From Cymbidium sinense (Eukaryota; Streptophyta; Magnoliopsida; Asparagales; Orchidaceae), in assembly GCA_021442155.1 (NCBI GenBank), contig CM038229.1, forward strand, positions 92,103,716 through 92,167,715: a stretch of DNA of 64,000 nt. Reading direction: 5' to 3'. The notes below the pieces were generated by a model. It was not told the origin of the DNA, did not search any database, and saw nothing but the letters and a program-made list of their open reading frames with translations. Both the position numbers and the translations under genes were made by a program. Positions 12,401-23,865 of the stretch are shown here, in pieces (positions within the stretch are counted from its first letter, which is position 1; each line of letters opens with the position of its first letter).

Positions 12401-13650
12401 TGATTTTGATTTCGGCAGATTTGAAATGATTCAAAAAAATGAGTTGGGCCAAATTGCAACTGATTTGGAGTTCATTTTGTTTGAATTGGATCAATTTGAC
12501 CCATTTAGGTCAAGTTGGATCAAATTAGGTTAGGTTGACCAATTTGGTCAAATTGGGTCAAACCATGGGTTAGGTCAAGTTCAAATGATCATTTAGAGTC
12601 TATGGATATCATTGATTTGGTTCAATTTGGTTTAGATTTGGCTTTGGTTCATTTAGATTCATTTAGGTCAAATGGGTCAAGTTGACCAATTTGACTCATT
12701 TGACCCATTTGACCCAATTAGGTTAGTTCATGGGTTTGTTTAGGCTTGGTTGGTCATTTGAAATGTATTGCAAGCTTTGGTTTCAATAAATTTAAGTTTG
12801 GTTTGCCTTCGAGCTGATTTGACCTTTTAGGTCAAGTTGGGTTCTTAATCAATTGGGCTAGGTTGGGTCTAATTGGTCAATTGAAGCTTTGGTCAAGTTT
12901 AACAATCAATTTAGAATGAACTTGACCTATTGGTTGCAATCAATTTGGCTTAGATCAAGATTTGACCCATTTTGGTTTTTTAGGTCAAATTGGGTCAACT
13001 TAGGTCAAGTGGTCAATTAGGCTTGGTTTGGCTCAATTGATGACTTTGTCATGTTCAATCATTGATTATGAATTGATTTAGATCAATGGTTTCAATCAAT
13101 TTGGCTTATAGTGAATTTTGGCTAATTTGGGTTTCATTTGGGTTAAATGGTGACTTGGTCAAAGGCTAGGTTTGACTTGGATTGACCCAATTTGAGTGAT
13201 TGATCATCCTAGGATGATTGTTGCTCACAATGTGAGGCTTAGACGGGCTTAGTTCAATCCAATTTGGGTTGGATTAGAATTTGGCTCAAAAAGGTCCTTT
13301 AGGTCACTTTGGGTTAAGTGAACCTAAGTGGGTCAATTGGCTTGATCAAGGCTTGATTCAAGTTTGGTTGAACTCACATATGGACTTATGATTGAAATAT
13401 ATATCTAATTGCAAGTGGTTTGGAGTCAAATGGGTTTTGGTTCATTTGACAATTTCAAGTCAAAAGGATGAACATGGGTTTGACTTGGGTTAGTTTGATT
13501 TTATTTGATGTAGTTTATGTTTATATTTGGGCATGTAATTGAAGATGGAATTGTTTGAAGAGAAAATCTAAGGGTTTGGATTGATTTGAGAATGATTTGG
13601 CTAAGTTGAAGGATTTGACTTGAAAGAGTATAAGTTGGATATGAGTTGGA
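12400..13650. repeat. Degenerate GGTCAA/TTGACC-rich low-complexity array
   Basis: About 1.2 kb is built from irregular variants of phrases such as TTGGGTCAAATTGGTCAA and GATTTGACCCATTT. I count about fifteen GGTCAA and about nine TTGACC motifs, unevenly spaced. There is no fixed period and no open frame of note. TTGACC/T is also the core bound by plant WRKY factors, but the density here looks like simple-sequence expansion. Confidence 0.7.
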
Positions 13651-14983
13651 TTTGGATTTGAGTTTTGAATTTAGTTTTGGTTATTTGAATTTATATTTTA
13701 TTTATATTTGTGAATATAAATGAGAATATAAATAGGTTATGAGAAGATCTTTTGAGTTTGGGAGTGATTTGGATTTGGTTTGAGCTAATTCCATAAGATG
13801 GAATCAAAGGGCTTAGGAAAGATTTTGGGATTTGAATTCAATCATGGGTTTCGATCATTTGATTTGAAATTGATTCATGATTTGGATTTTGGAATTGATT
13901 TAAGATTTGAAAAAATCGATTAGGTTGGAATTGATTTATGATTTGAGAAAATCAATTGAGTTGGAATTGATTTAAGATTTGATTTGGATTGGTTTGAAGG
14001 AGAGAAATAAGGATTGGGTTCAAGCTATAGGATAGGCAAGTCCTCCTAATACCCCTAAGGTATAACCTATTCCTATGGCTAACTCCTCTAAGTCTCTAGG
14101 GTTAGGTCAGTTGTTCACCTAATCACTAGAGATGTCTTAAGACTAAGAAACTCTTAGTGTCTAAAGGAGTCCTATCTCTAAGATGGAGAAGTTGAAAGCT
14201 CTCTCCAATAGTGAGGTCAACACTCCCTCAGTCAAGTCGAGCTCACGAACCGAATTCGACGAACTTCGGATGCGACGATGCGCAAATCGAAGCTAAAATA
14301 CACTTGACGCCATTGAAACTAGTCAAAATGATCTTTGATCGATGAACTGACTTTGTCATCGCATTCAAAACATCAAAATTTATTAGAATATACATATTGC
14401 ACAATTTGACAATCAACCGATCAAGAAGGAAGTCCATCGATGCGCCTACAAGCATATCGAGGTCGAGAAACTATGATGATTCCCAAATGACCTCCATTCG
14501 CAAAATTGATCACGTCGTTAGTGTCCAAATGTCGAAACATATCAAATGAGACTATACGAATTTTGAATCAAAATTGACTTGACTTAACACCGACTTTAAT
14601 GAAACGACCTCCGATCACGAAACGGATTACATCGTTGAATCCGGAATGTCAAATTTACTTAGAAACGATACCCATGTTATGTGGGTTTGATTTTGGCAAG
14701 ATTCACAAAAATTTTGATGTGATATTGTGGAAATCAAAGATCTGATTTAATTAAACAAAGTTCGATTTAATTTTAATTATTAAATTATAATACGGTTAAA
14801 TCAAAAATTTTGCATGAATAAGAATTGGTAATTAGATTATACTCTTCCCATAAATGCTCCTCAATCACATTCAAAATTTCATTCAAAATTTTCAAAATGC
14901 CTAAATACATAAGGAAACTAATTAATCAGTAATTATGACTCCTAATCACCTATTTTTTTCCCCTCCCAAGATAAGGAGGCAAC
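13651..14983. other. Unassigned stretch left of the hAT element
   Basis: 13,650-14,020 continues as GATTTG-rich low-complexity DNA. 14,030-14,220 is rich in CTCCTAA/CTAAG words. 14,220-14,700 has more CpG (TTCGACGAACTTCGGATGCGACG) and resembles decayed LTR DNA. No coding feature could be supported. Confidence 0.4.
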
Positions 14984-17900
14984 TAGGGCTGTGAACGATC
15001 CGATTTTGAGCCGATCCAGGACTGGCTCGAAATCAACTCGAATCTATTTTATGATGACTCGAATTCGAATCGTAGCTCGTAGACATTGCTTTCGAGCCAG
15101 CTCGGATCGAATCTGAATCGAGCTCGATCCGGCTCGAAAGCAATTCGAGCCAGCTCGTTTTTGATGGTTTAGGATTGTTTAGCTCAATTTTGGACTTTTT
15201 TTTGCTCGAAAATAAGAACGAACTGGCTCGTTTTGATTTTAAGTAGCTCAAACTTAATGCACAGCAGCACAAAGAAAAAAAATCACATAAACTGATATTT
15301 GCTTAAATAAACTGTGTAAAATTGAAATTTAAATCAATATAACAATTAAATTTTTAAAATCTATTAAAGATAATAATGCTGAACATTTTACTAAACAGAT
15401 AAACTAAAATTTTTACAATTTAATTTTCATTGTACATATTTAATTATGTTTAGCCAATACAAAAAAATCAAATTTAAAAAAAATATATAAATAAAAGACA
15501 ATATCAAGAGCACATATTTAAATTGACTATCGGGACTTAGAGAGAGTTATAATCATCTTCAAGTATTTGCAATTTATACAAATTTCTATATTCCACTTGT
15601 AGACTGTTGCCGAGTCCAGATAGCCGTTAAAATAAAGAAAGTCCCAAAATAGATTGGCGAGGTTGCCTGGCCATCCAACGAGAGCCACCAATGTGGATCA
15701 GAAATTTTTGTTGGAAGAAATTGAAATTGTAATGTTATGCTCTTCTCATCATAGTCCATAAATTCTCGATTCTCGAATAAGCAAATCAAATACATCTACA
15801 GCCCACAAGATAATAGGAAATCAGGAGACAGGAATTGGAGAACATAAAATAAAAGGAAAACTCAAGTTATAAAATAAATACCTCATCTTTCAGTCTAACC
15901 GATCAAGTAACTAAACATCGAAATTATGAATTAAAACAAATACCTTAAGCTAAGCCTCCAACTCTTGTGGCAAGCAAGTTATCATAGTATAGTGACAATG
16001 ACAAACATGCATACAAAGACAACCTTATAGGCTTATAGCATACATGTGATGAGTTGAGTTTACAGTTTACAGGCTTCTGGCTTACAAAGAATGTGAATGG
16101 AATTACTAATGATGCATGAGTTGAGTTTACAGGCTTACAGCAGTTTAAGATATTACATATAAAATGATTGTAACAGCACAACCTCACAGCAGACAACATA
16201 AAGCCTACAAGTTACAAGTTACAGCCGCACGGCCCGCACAGATAAGCATAGCACAGACAAGCCTGCTGTGCTACATAGGTCAGGTTTTTAACACTATCAG
16301 CACACAAATAAATACCTAAAATCAAATGATTAAAAAAATAAATGAGATTACAATGGAAAATAAATGAGATTAAAAACAAGTTTTAATCATTTAACATCAA
16401 AAAGAATTCAAAAGAAATTGACACAAATTTAAAGAAATACTAATGGTTTATACATGAGAGCATAACTACCTGATTGTGTTTTTTATTTTATTTTTTTGCC
16501 CTCAAAATACTGAGATGATTGGTATTTTTTAAGGTGACATAAGACATTGAAAAGCATCAACTTCAATTATATGAAAATACAAAATGATTTCAAAAGCTCA
16601 AGAAACTATTGTGCTGATATTACAACAACTATTAAAATGTGTAAATAATACTATATAACATAGTTGAAACAAGTCTTCCAACCTTCCATTTTCATGATTG
16701 AAAAAGCTACAACTAAAATGTAGAAATAGCAACTACAAAATTTGAGAAAGTAAGCCACAATTTTTAAAAGGCCAAACTTTAAACATTGTAACTTGAGAAA
16801 GTAAGCCACAATTTCATAGCAGAAAACTAAAAAGTATTTTGTCACCCTAAATGGTCTCAATTTTTTTCATTGACCAAACCAATATATTAAAAAATCAAAA
16901 TTCACCATATTGTAAGCCTAAAAATCATTAATTTTCTCAATAGTCATCTCAATATAATTTTATCATTGGACATTTAAAATTAAAAACAAACGTTAATTGT
17001 TAAAGTCTACAATGCATAAAATAGTAGTTACAACTTACAATTTACAAAAGCATATTATAAAAGCCCACAAAACAATGTTACTCTTGTGAATTTCAAATTT
17101 TTGAATCCACATTCAAGCTTCCAGGCATAGATACAACTAAGTTTTCTTCAGCTAAGATGCTAAACTGGAAATACAAAGAAGGCATTGTCTTTATTGAAAA
17201 AAATTAAATAAAAAGTAATTTCACTATAAAAAATAGAAGGATGAAAACATTATCATAGGCTCTTTCGAATTTTTGTACGCTGCACGAATCCAATTTTCAT
17301 TGCATATTAAGGCATCCAATGTTTTAGGTGAAATAGAACTTCTATAATCACTAAGCACACGACCACCTGCACTAACGGTTGACTCTAAAGCAACTATAGT
17401 TATTGGGATTGTAAAAATATCTTTTGTCATTTTTGATAGTGTCTTATACTTCATGGCGAACATTTTTCACCAATCTAAAATGTCAAATTCTGAATCAGGA
17501 TATTTAACACAAGTTTCATCTAAGTATATTTCTAAGTCAAATTTCTGTGGAACTAAAAGAAGAGTCTATAAAATCATACAACCCACCAAATCATCAGACA
17601 AATTATGACTTCCTTCTATTGTAGATGTTGATTTAACTTGTATAGGGTGCTCTATTTTCTTTAGTATGTTGTTTGTCAACGATAGAAAGAGTAGAGCTCA
17701 AATAATTTCTATATCACTGTGTCCTTTTTCTCATCAACAATATCATTACCATAAATCTGTGGATAGTAATACTTAATGGCAAATAATCTCATTCTTAGAT
17801 TCTAATGTATGCAATTGAGAATAACAAGAACAATCTCAAGACTTATCAAATTTTGCCTTCATAGTGCTTCAGTATTTAGAAATGAAAAGACTATCAGATA

Positions 17901-20824
17901 AATATTCTCTATCCAAGATTTTCTTAATTAATATTAGATTTGGAAGAAGCCTATTTGCAGTAGGATAGTTAGATCTAGAAAAAATTTCAGTTATTCGATA
18001 AAAAATGTGAAGCAACTCTCTAACCTTATCAAACTGATTTCAATCTTCCTCAGAAGGTAACCATATGTAATTAAGATCTCGCAAAGCATATTCATAGTCT
18101 TGTAATAAAATGCACTAATGTATATTGAGTTTCAACATGTAGAACATCAATGCATAGACTTTGTTGTTGATAAGTCAAGTCTCAATCTCACCAAATTTAT
18201 GTAGAGAGATTCTTTTACAAATAAGATTGATTCTCTTACATTTTCAATTATATTGCCAATTTCTTTCAAGCCATCTTACACCATTATATTTAAAATATGA
18301 GCAGCAGAACAAACATAAAAAAGAAATCCCTCATTACCATAAATCCAGACCTTCTAGTAAATAATGCTTTCAAGTTTCTAGCTGTCACATTATTTGATGA
18401 TGCATTATCCAAAGTTATAGTGCTGATTTTATTTTCAATATCCCATTGCAACAAAATTTTAGAAATGGCTTCAGATATCACAGCTCCACTGTGAGGAAGA
18501 TCTAAATCACTAAAACTGTTATCCTGGACTGCAATTTTCAATCATAACTAATATAATATACTGTGAGACACATATAACCAATTGTTTAGCTTAATGTCCA
18601 ATAATCACTAGTAAGGAAAACTATCTCAATTAATTTCAGAACCTTCTTAAGTTTTTCTTTTTCCACTTCATATATTTTCATGCGCTCTTCTTTGACAACA
18701 AATCTAAAAATTTTACGATAGTTTGGATTCATAGATTTCATCAAAATATTAAACCATAAATGTTCAACTGTCATAAAGGGATATTCATGAACAATGATCA
18801 TCTTAGAACAATATTTTTAATTCTATGACATCATAAGGAAATACACAAACTAGAAATCGAATCAGTTTCTTCAAGATCCTCGGTTAGAGGATCACAAAAC
18901 TTTTGCCTTTTTTTCTCTAACACTATTTCTGCTATAGTGATTCATTTTGTAATGTCTGGTCAATTGAGATGTAGTACCAATTTTTTATTTAACATAAAGA
19001 CTTAACACAATAGTTGTATTTGTACTTTTGTATGATTTTTTTTTTGAGATATTTCAAAGAAATTGTCAAACTTCGTAACGCTTTTACCCTTTCTATCATC
19101 TATAGAAATAATTTCATCCACACTTTCAATATCATTTTTTGCATTTTCAAACGAGGTTGAGTTGAGGAACTATTTGATTTGAGAGATTTTTCATTATATC
19201 TATACAAATATAATATGATCAAATTATAGACTCGCATGCAATTCAACAAATAATTGTAATTTATATGTGAATAAATGATTTTAAACAAAAAAATCAAAAT
19301 GATTGTGAAAAGGTTTAAGTAAACCTTAACTATGATCTATTAAGGACCATAATCGTCCAATTTTATCAGATGTCTACTGCAAAAACCATTTTTCACGATG
19401 AACATAGTAAAACATTTATCACCCTAGCCTAGGGTTGAAAATAGTGAAACATTGCTTAAGTTAAAAAAATTAAATGGCACACGTATCAAATTTCTACATC
19501 AAAATTTTTGAAAGTATCACCCTAGCCTAGGGCTAAAAAAGTTTATGTAAACCTGAATGTTCAAGAAATAAATACATACTTAAAGGACAAGAGCATTCAA
19601 CTAATTCAATCATCCAAACACCTCATAGCCATAACAAATTAAAATAGTTTAATATCACAGCAAGAGCTTCCAAGTTGGATGTGCTCTGTGCAGAATCATA
19701 GGTCATAGCTTATAAATGCATTATAAAAAAATAAGAGCAACTGAGCAAACCGAGAGCATCCAAGAAAAGAAACAATATTAACAAGGAAGTCGTGGCCCGT
19801 GACTCGTGAAATAACTTTGCTCAAAACCGTGACACATCAAGATTAATAGGGAAACCGTGACACATCCAGAGCTCTAAATATTGATACCACCAAAACCGAT
19901 AGCTCTAATAGCAAAATAACTTTGCTCAAAGCAACAGAACAAATGAACAATCCCCTTCAAATATTTCTTCATTACTAACAACTTAACAAGTAACAACTAC
20001 GAAGCCGTGACCCGTGAAACTGATACCATCGTACCAATAAAAATCGAAAGCCAACAAGGCAACAATAGTCAATAGTGCCATCAAGAGTAATCAAGATATG
20101 ATCATATGAAACTATAATATATAAAAACAAATAACTAACATACATTTATGCCATAAACTAACTAATAAATTTAACCAATATTGTTACTGTCTATGCCGTA
20201 AAAATAAGTCTGGGGCAAAGAAACAAGCCGAGCGGTTGAGCGAAGTTGCGAAGGTAACAATGACTCTATCACAGAGAAAAAACGGAGACACTGAGAGTCT
20301 GTGACTCAGAGAGGGCTGAGAAATAAAGCACGATTCATGAAGCGAGGAAACCTAAGGAAATCAGTGAGAACCGAAGAGACGAAGAATAGACTATAGAGGA
20401 TCGTTCTCACTTCTCATCTCAAGCCCTAGCCGCAATCGCAAAGATAAGAAACAGAGAAAGAACTTAAAGAAGTCATGGACTTACGAAGCGTCGAAGGCTG
20501 AAATTTGAAACGGCGAAACCCTCGTTATAACTTATAAGTTAGATATCCAGCGTTCAGCTTTGATCTCATAGTCCAGAGAGACAGAGAAGGAGAATCGCTA
20601 TTCGCTCGTGAGTCGTGAACCTGCAGGCCGCAGGGCGCTGTATTCGATCCGTTCGAAAAATCGAATGAGTCGATTTAAGTATGGATCGAAATCGGCTCAA
20701 ACTTAAAACCGAACCAACAATTTAGCTCGTAGCTCTCGTTTAGCTCAATTCAAACTCGATTCGAGCTAAAATACGAGCAAATTTTCGAGCGATTAACGAT
20801 CTTCGAGCAAATTTCTCAACCCTA
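14984..20824 (-). mobile_element. hAT-superfamily DNA transposon, 5.84 kb, with TIRs and 8-bp TSD
   Basis: The ends are imperfect inverted repeats: left TAGGGCTGTGAACGATC, right (reverse complement) TAGGGTTGAGAAATTTG, sharing TAGGG.TG..AA. They are flanked by GAGGCAAC (14,976-14,983) and TAGGCAAC (20,825-20,832), an 8-bp target duplication with one mismatch, as expected for hAT. About 200-270 bp inside each end is crowded with GAGC/GCTC words, typical of hAT subterminal transposase-binding repeats. The minus strand between about 17.2 and 19.3 kb carries a decayed hAT transposase. Large AT-rich flanks inside the element (15.3-17.2 and 19.3-20.6 kb) have no identified coding content. Confidence 0.88.
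17224..19300 (-). pseudogene. hAT transposase (RICESLEEPER-like), decayed
   Basis: Three minus-strand pieces line up in transposase order. The piece at 18,586-18,801 has IIVHEYPFMTVEHLWF, then IYEVEKEKLKKVL and ending in TSDYW, matching the start of the RNase H-like core. The piece at 18,290-18,541 has LPHSGAVI and LDNASSNN, the conserved DNASSN stretch. The piece at 17,224-17,463 has YKTLSKMTKDIFTIPI, VALESTVSAGGRVL and DYRSSISPKTLDALIC, the C-terminal dimerisation domain. Stops and frameshifts separate them, so the element is non-autonomous now. A BED zinc finger should lie near 18.9-19.3 kb, but I could not read a clear C2H2 set there. Confidence 0.85.
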
Positions 20825-20832
20825 TAGGCAAC

Positions 20833-21169
20833 GAAAAATTTTTTCAGCAGACACTAAATCTCTCTGATAGGCACCGGTTCAACTCTGCAACTTCCTCCAA
20901 GCCCGCGCTCTTCTTCCTGCTGCACAGGTTCGCTCTCTTTCTCCTCCTCTCACGCATGCTCCACCCGAAGACAGAAACCTCAAGGCCTTCATCCCATCTG
21001 TCTTCCCTTAAGCCGAAATCCCGTAAGCCTCCCTCACGTTCTTCCTCCAAAAACCCTCACGAATTATCTCTGCTTCGTGCTACCATATCCCGACCCCGAG
21101 ACAAGTACGACCATAGCGCATACAGAAAGAGGGAGAGTGTGTGCGCCATATTTCTCTCTGTGCGTGCCG
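20833..21169 (+). other. Probable 5' untranslated part of the NOP56 retrocopy
   Basis: This CT- and CCTC-rich stretch between the hAT target duplication and the NOP56 start codon has the composition of a plant 5' UTR. Frames here (for example the extension upstream of 21,170) show no homology I recognise, so the true NOP56 initiator is taken as 21,170. Confidence 0.4.
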
Positions 21170-21989
21170 ATGACACTTTACCTCCTCTTCGAATCGGCCT
21201 CCGGGTACTCTCTCTTCCTCGCGCATGGTCTTGACGAGATTAGCCAGAGTGTGGATGCCATCTGCGAATCGGTTCTCGACCTTAGTCGCTTCGGCAAGGT
21301 CGTCAACCTTGTAGCTTTCAACCCCTTCTCATCTGTAGTCGATGCTCTTAACCAGTGCAATGCCGTATCCGAAGGTATCATGACTGATGAGTTAAGGAAT
21401 TTCTTAGAGCTCAACCTCCCTAAGACCAAGGGAAGAAGTTCAAGTTCAGCCTCGGGGTTGCGAGCCGAAGGTTGGACGCAGATCTTGGAGGTGACGAAGA
21501 TCCCGTGCCAGAGCAACGACTTCGTCCTGGAGCTCCTCCGTGGTATCCGGCTGCACTTTGATAGGTTAGTCAATGATTTAAAGCCAAACGACCTGGGAAA
21601 AGCCCAACTTGGTTTGGGCCACAGTTATAGCAGGGCGAAGGTCAAGTTCAATGTCAACAGGGTGGATAACATGGTTATTCAGGCAATTTTTCTTCTCGAT
21701 ACTCTTGACAAAGATATCAACACTTTCTCCATGAAAGTGAGGGAGTGGTATTCGTGGCATTTTCCAGAACTTGTTAAAATCGTAAATGATAACTATATAT
21801 ATATATATATTTCAAAATTGCAATGTTTGTGGAAGACAAATCAAATTTGTCTGAGGATCATGTTCCGCAGTTGGCTGATATTGTTGGTGATGAGGAGACG
21901 GCGAAGGAAATTGCAGAGGCTGCTAAAACATCCATGGGCCAGGATCTGTCTCCAATTGATTTGATTAATGTCCAGTAGTTTGCACAGAG
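21170..21989 (+). pseudogene. NOP56 (box C/D snoRNP core protein) 5' half, intronless retrocopy
   Basis: From the ATG at 21,170 the translation begins MTLYLLFESASGYSLFLAHG and continues through the NOP5 N-terminal domain (LSRFGKVVNLVAFNPF, then MTDELRNFLELNLPK). It then enters the NOSIC region with IPCQSNDFVLELLRG, YSRAKVKFNVNRVDNMVIQA, LLDTLDKDI and WYSWHFPELVKIVNDNY. This is NOP56, which scaffolds fibrillarin and the snoRNA in nucleolar 2'-O-methylation. No intron interrupts 620 bp of homology. A TA-rich slippage site at about 21,791-21,811 shifts the frame. Homology resumes in another frame (VEDKSNLSEDHVPQL, SMGQDLSPIDLINVQ), and then a TAG stop follows. The C-terminal half of NOP56 is absent because the sequence switches to a DRB2-like protein near 21,990. 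It is not expected to make NOP56. Confidence 0.85.
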
Positions 21990-22450
21990 GGTGGGGCGCC
22001 ATGTTCGCTGCGGTAATGGTCACCATACTTCATTCACATGTGCTGTGGAGCTCACAGAGATCTTGTTCACGGTTGAATTAGCTAAGAGCAAGAAGCAAGC
22101 TGAAAAAAAAAATACAGCCATGGCAGCATGGAATTCCCTGAAATAATTGACGCGCCGAGAAGCGAGTTCGGTATCTAAATTAGAGAACACTGATGAACTG
22201 GAGCAAATAACGGTTGCTCGAGCTCTGCTGAACTACCGCTTGGAAGTGAAAATAGCAATGGCAAACAACCCCAATGCTCCACCATTCCCTAAAAAGTTTC
22301 TGGTGCAACCTTCAACTGGAAACCTATATCCCCTTCTGAATCTTCCTCAGACCCCTCTTTCTTTCCTTGTAAGCGATGGAAACCGAGAAGCAATGCATTT
22401 ATCTGGTGGGTTCTCCTCTAAGTTTTCGATGTTTCTATTATTCCTGTAGC
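21990..22450 (+). pseudogene. DRB2-like double-stranded RNA-binding protein fragment fused to NOP56
   Basis: Directly after the NOP56 relic (FAQRV) the same frame reads RHVRCGNGHHTSFTCAVEL, then LFTVELAKSKKQAEKK and MAAWNSLK. This matches the second half of a plant DRB dsRNA-binding domain (FTCTVEL...AK.KKQAEKNAA.AAW.SLK). A TAA follows at about 22,144. Past it another frame reads KLENTDELEQITVARALLNY and then IAMANNPNAPPFPKKF, which I recognise as the conserved region downstream of the second dsRBD in DRB2/DRB3-type proteins. There are no introns. DRB proteins partner Dicer-like enzymes; this copy is broken by at least two stops. The C-terminus runs into a triplicated minisatellite. Confidence 0.7.
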
Positions 22451-22660
22451 CAAACATCCCCTCTTTCTTTTCTTGCAAGCGACAAAAATCGAGAAGCAAT
22501 ACCGTCATCAGGCGGGTTCTCCTCTAGGTTTTCAGCATTTCCATTATTCCTATAGCCAAACAGCCCCTCTTTCCTTCTTATCAAAAGACGAAAATCGAGA
22601 AAGAACACCATCATCAGGCGAGTTCTTCTCTAAGTTTCTAGCATTTCCCTCACCTATTCA
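22345..22660 (+). repeat. Three imperfect tandem copies of a ~106-bp unit in the DRB tail
   Basis: Copies begin near 22,345, 22,450 and 22,556. Each contains CCCCTCTTTC-T, then AGCGA..AAA-CGAGAA, then TCATC-GG-GGGTTCTCCTCTA and GCATTTCC. Translated in matching frames they give variants of PLSFLxSDxNRE...SGGFSSKFxxF, so the unit could have been a proline/serine-rich protein repeat or may simply be a minisatellite. The third copy is the most diverged. Confidence 0.75.
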
Positions 22661-22670
22661 ATCCAAATAA

Positions 22671-23142
22671 TCAACACCGCATGTAGTCAAAGCAACACAG
22701 CAATAGAACCAATATTTTCACAACTCCCACAAATCATATGGCACATATTTAGCAAGCAACTTCTACAAATTAATATGTGAAGTAAAAATTGATGGGACCT
22801 AATAATTAATTAATACACTTAATCCAACATATATGAATCATATCAATATTAAATGAAATCATTCTCAAAATGCTTAGGAATACAGATACATTGATGTTCA
22901 ATGCATAAAAACATGTATGAGATTAAAGTCCTTCAAATGTCATGCTATGCATCCTAAATTTTTGTAGATTGAATGCAGCATGTGCAACATCAAATGATAT
23001 GGTTACATATTATCATTACATTACTTACCAAAAAAATTTTACTTGCCAAACATTTCTCAATAAAGAGAACAAATTTATTGGATTTCAAACTATTCAGTGA
23101 AAAAAAAAATCATATAGAAATGTGACATAACCAAGATAGTAA
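22671..23142. other. AT-rich spacer, nothing recognised
   Basis: Only simple AT-rich DNA with short poly(A) runs is visible between the DRB relic and the RTE tail. Confidence 0.5.
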
Positions 23143-23244
23143 TAACAACAACAACAAGCCTTTATCTCACTGTGAGATCGGTTACATGAATCATTCTTCT
23201 CTATTGTGTCCTATTATGTGCTAAATTCTCATTTAATTCAGATC
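23143..23244 (-). mobile_element. 102-bp RTE-LINE-tail insertion (SINE-like) with target duplication
   Basis: On the minus strand this reads GATCTGAATTAAATGAGAAT at its start, then a body homologous to the 3' end of the RTE copy at 62.7-62.83 kb (AGGACACAAT, ATTCATGTA.CCGA), and ends GATAAAGGCTTGTTGTTG plus more TTG units. It is flanked by TAACCAAGATAGTAA (23,128-23,142) and TAATCAAGATAGCAA (23,245-23,259), 13 of 15 identical. It lies downstream of the KAS III stop codon. Confidence 0.8.
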
Positions 23245-23764
23245 TAATCAAGATAGCAAAATATCAAAAATTATACATCAAGCTTCAATAAAATCTTGCA
23301 TTGCCAAAAGCTTCAATGAATGTCTTTTTTTTTTCAAAAAAAAAATGATAATCGATAAATGGACCATGTATTCATATCACCATTTCCATAAATTTCATCA
23401 AGAGACCCAAAATATAAGGAGGGTTCCCTAGCGGTGGCATGCAATGGAACACTTCATCAGTTTTCATCCATAACTCACCAACTTTACCACTTCAGCACAA
23501 AAACCGCCTTACATTACAAAAGTTTCAATACAAAAAGATAGTGTCAGATGCAGGAACTTCTGGCTCGGAGAATCAAAGAAATTGAATCAAATAAATTTTC
23601 ATTATCATTTACTTCAATTAAACACCAGATAGTAAAACAATCCATTAGAACAAAATAGGAAAAAAAATGTAAACTGCTACTCTAAAAAAGTTACATATAA
23701 GCCCAAATGAACATAAACTGGAAACAAAAAGAAAACAATCATGACCAAAGCAGAACATAAGAAT

Positions 23765-23768
<4 letters not shown>

Positions 23769-23811
<43 letters not shown>
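23769..23811. repeat. (GA)21 microsatellite, (CT)n on the KAS III sense strand
   Basis: An uninterrupted 43-bp GA run lies 55 bp past the KAS III stop codon, so it would sit in the 3' UTR of the transcript as a CU tract. Confidence 0.95.
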
Positions 23812-23813
<2 letters not shown>

Positions 23814-23865
23814 AAGATGGCAGGATCATGCCCAAGGATCTCAGTGCTCGAGTGATCCGAACAAG

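Noticed and set aside
12400..13650. Functional WRKY enhancer
   Set aside because: The motifs are embedded in simple-sequence DNA with no nearby gene; composition explains the density.
15586..15795. 69-codon minus-strand frame inside the hAT element as a second gene
   Set aside because: No recognisable domain and no start or splice evidence; left as part of the element.
20956..21234. Plus-strand frame upstream of NOP56
   Set aside because: Out of frame with NOP56 and without homology; most likely 5' UTR.
21178..21573. 131-codon minus-strand frame opposite NOP56
   Set aside because: Shadow of the NOP56 homology, with no family resemblance of its own.
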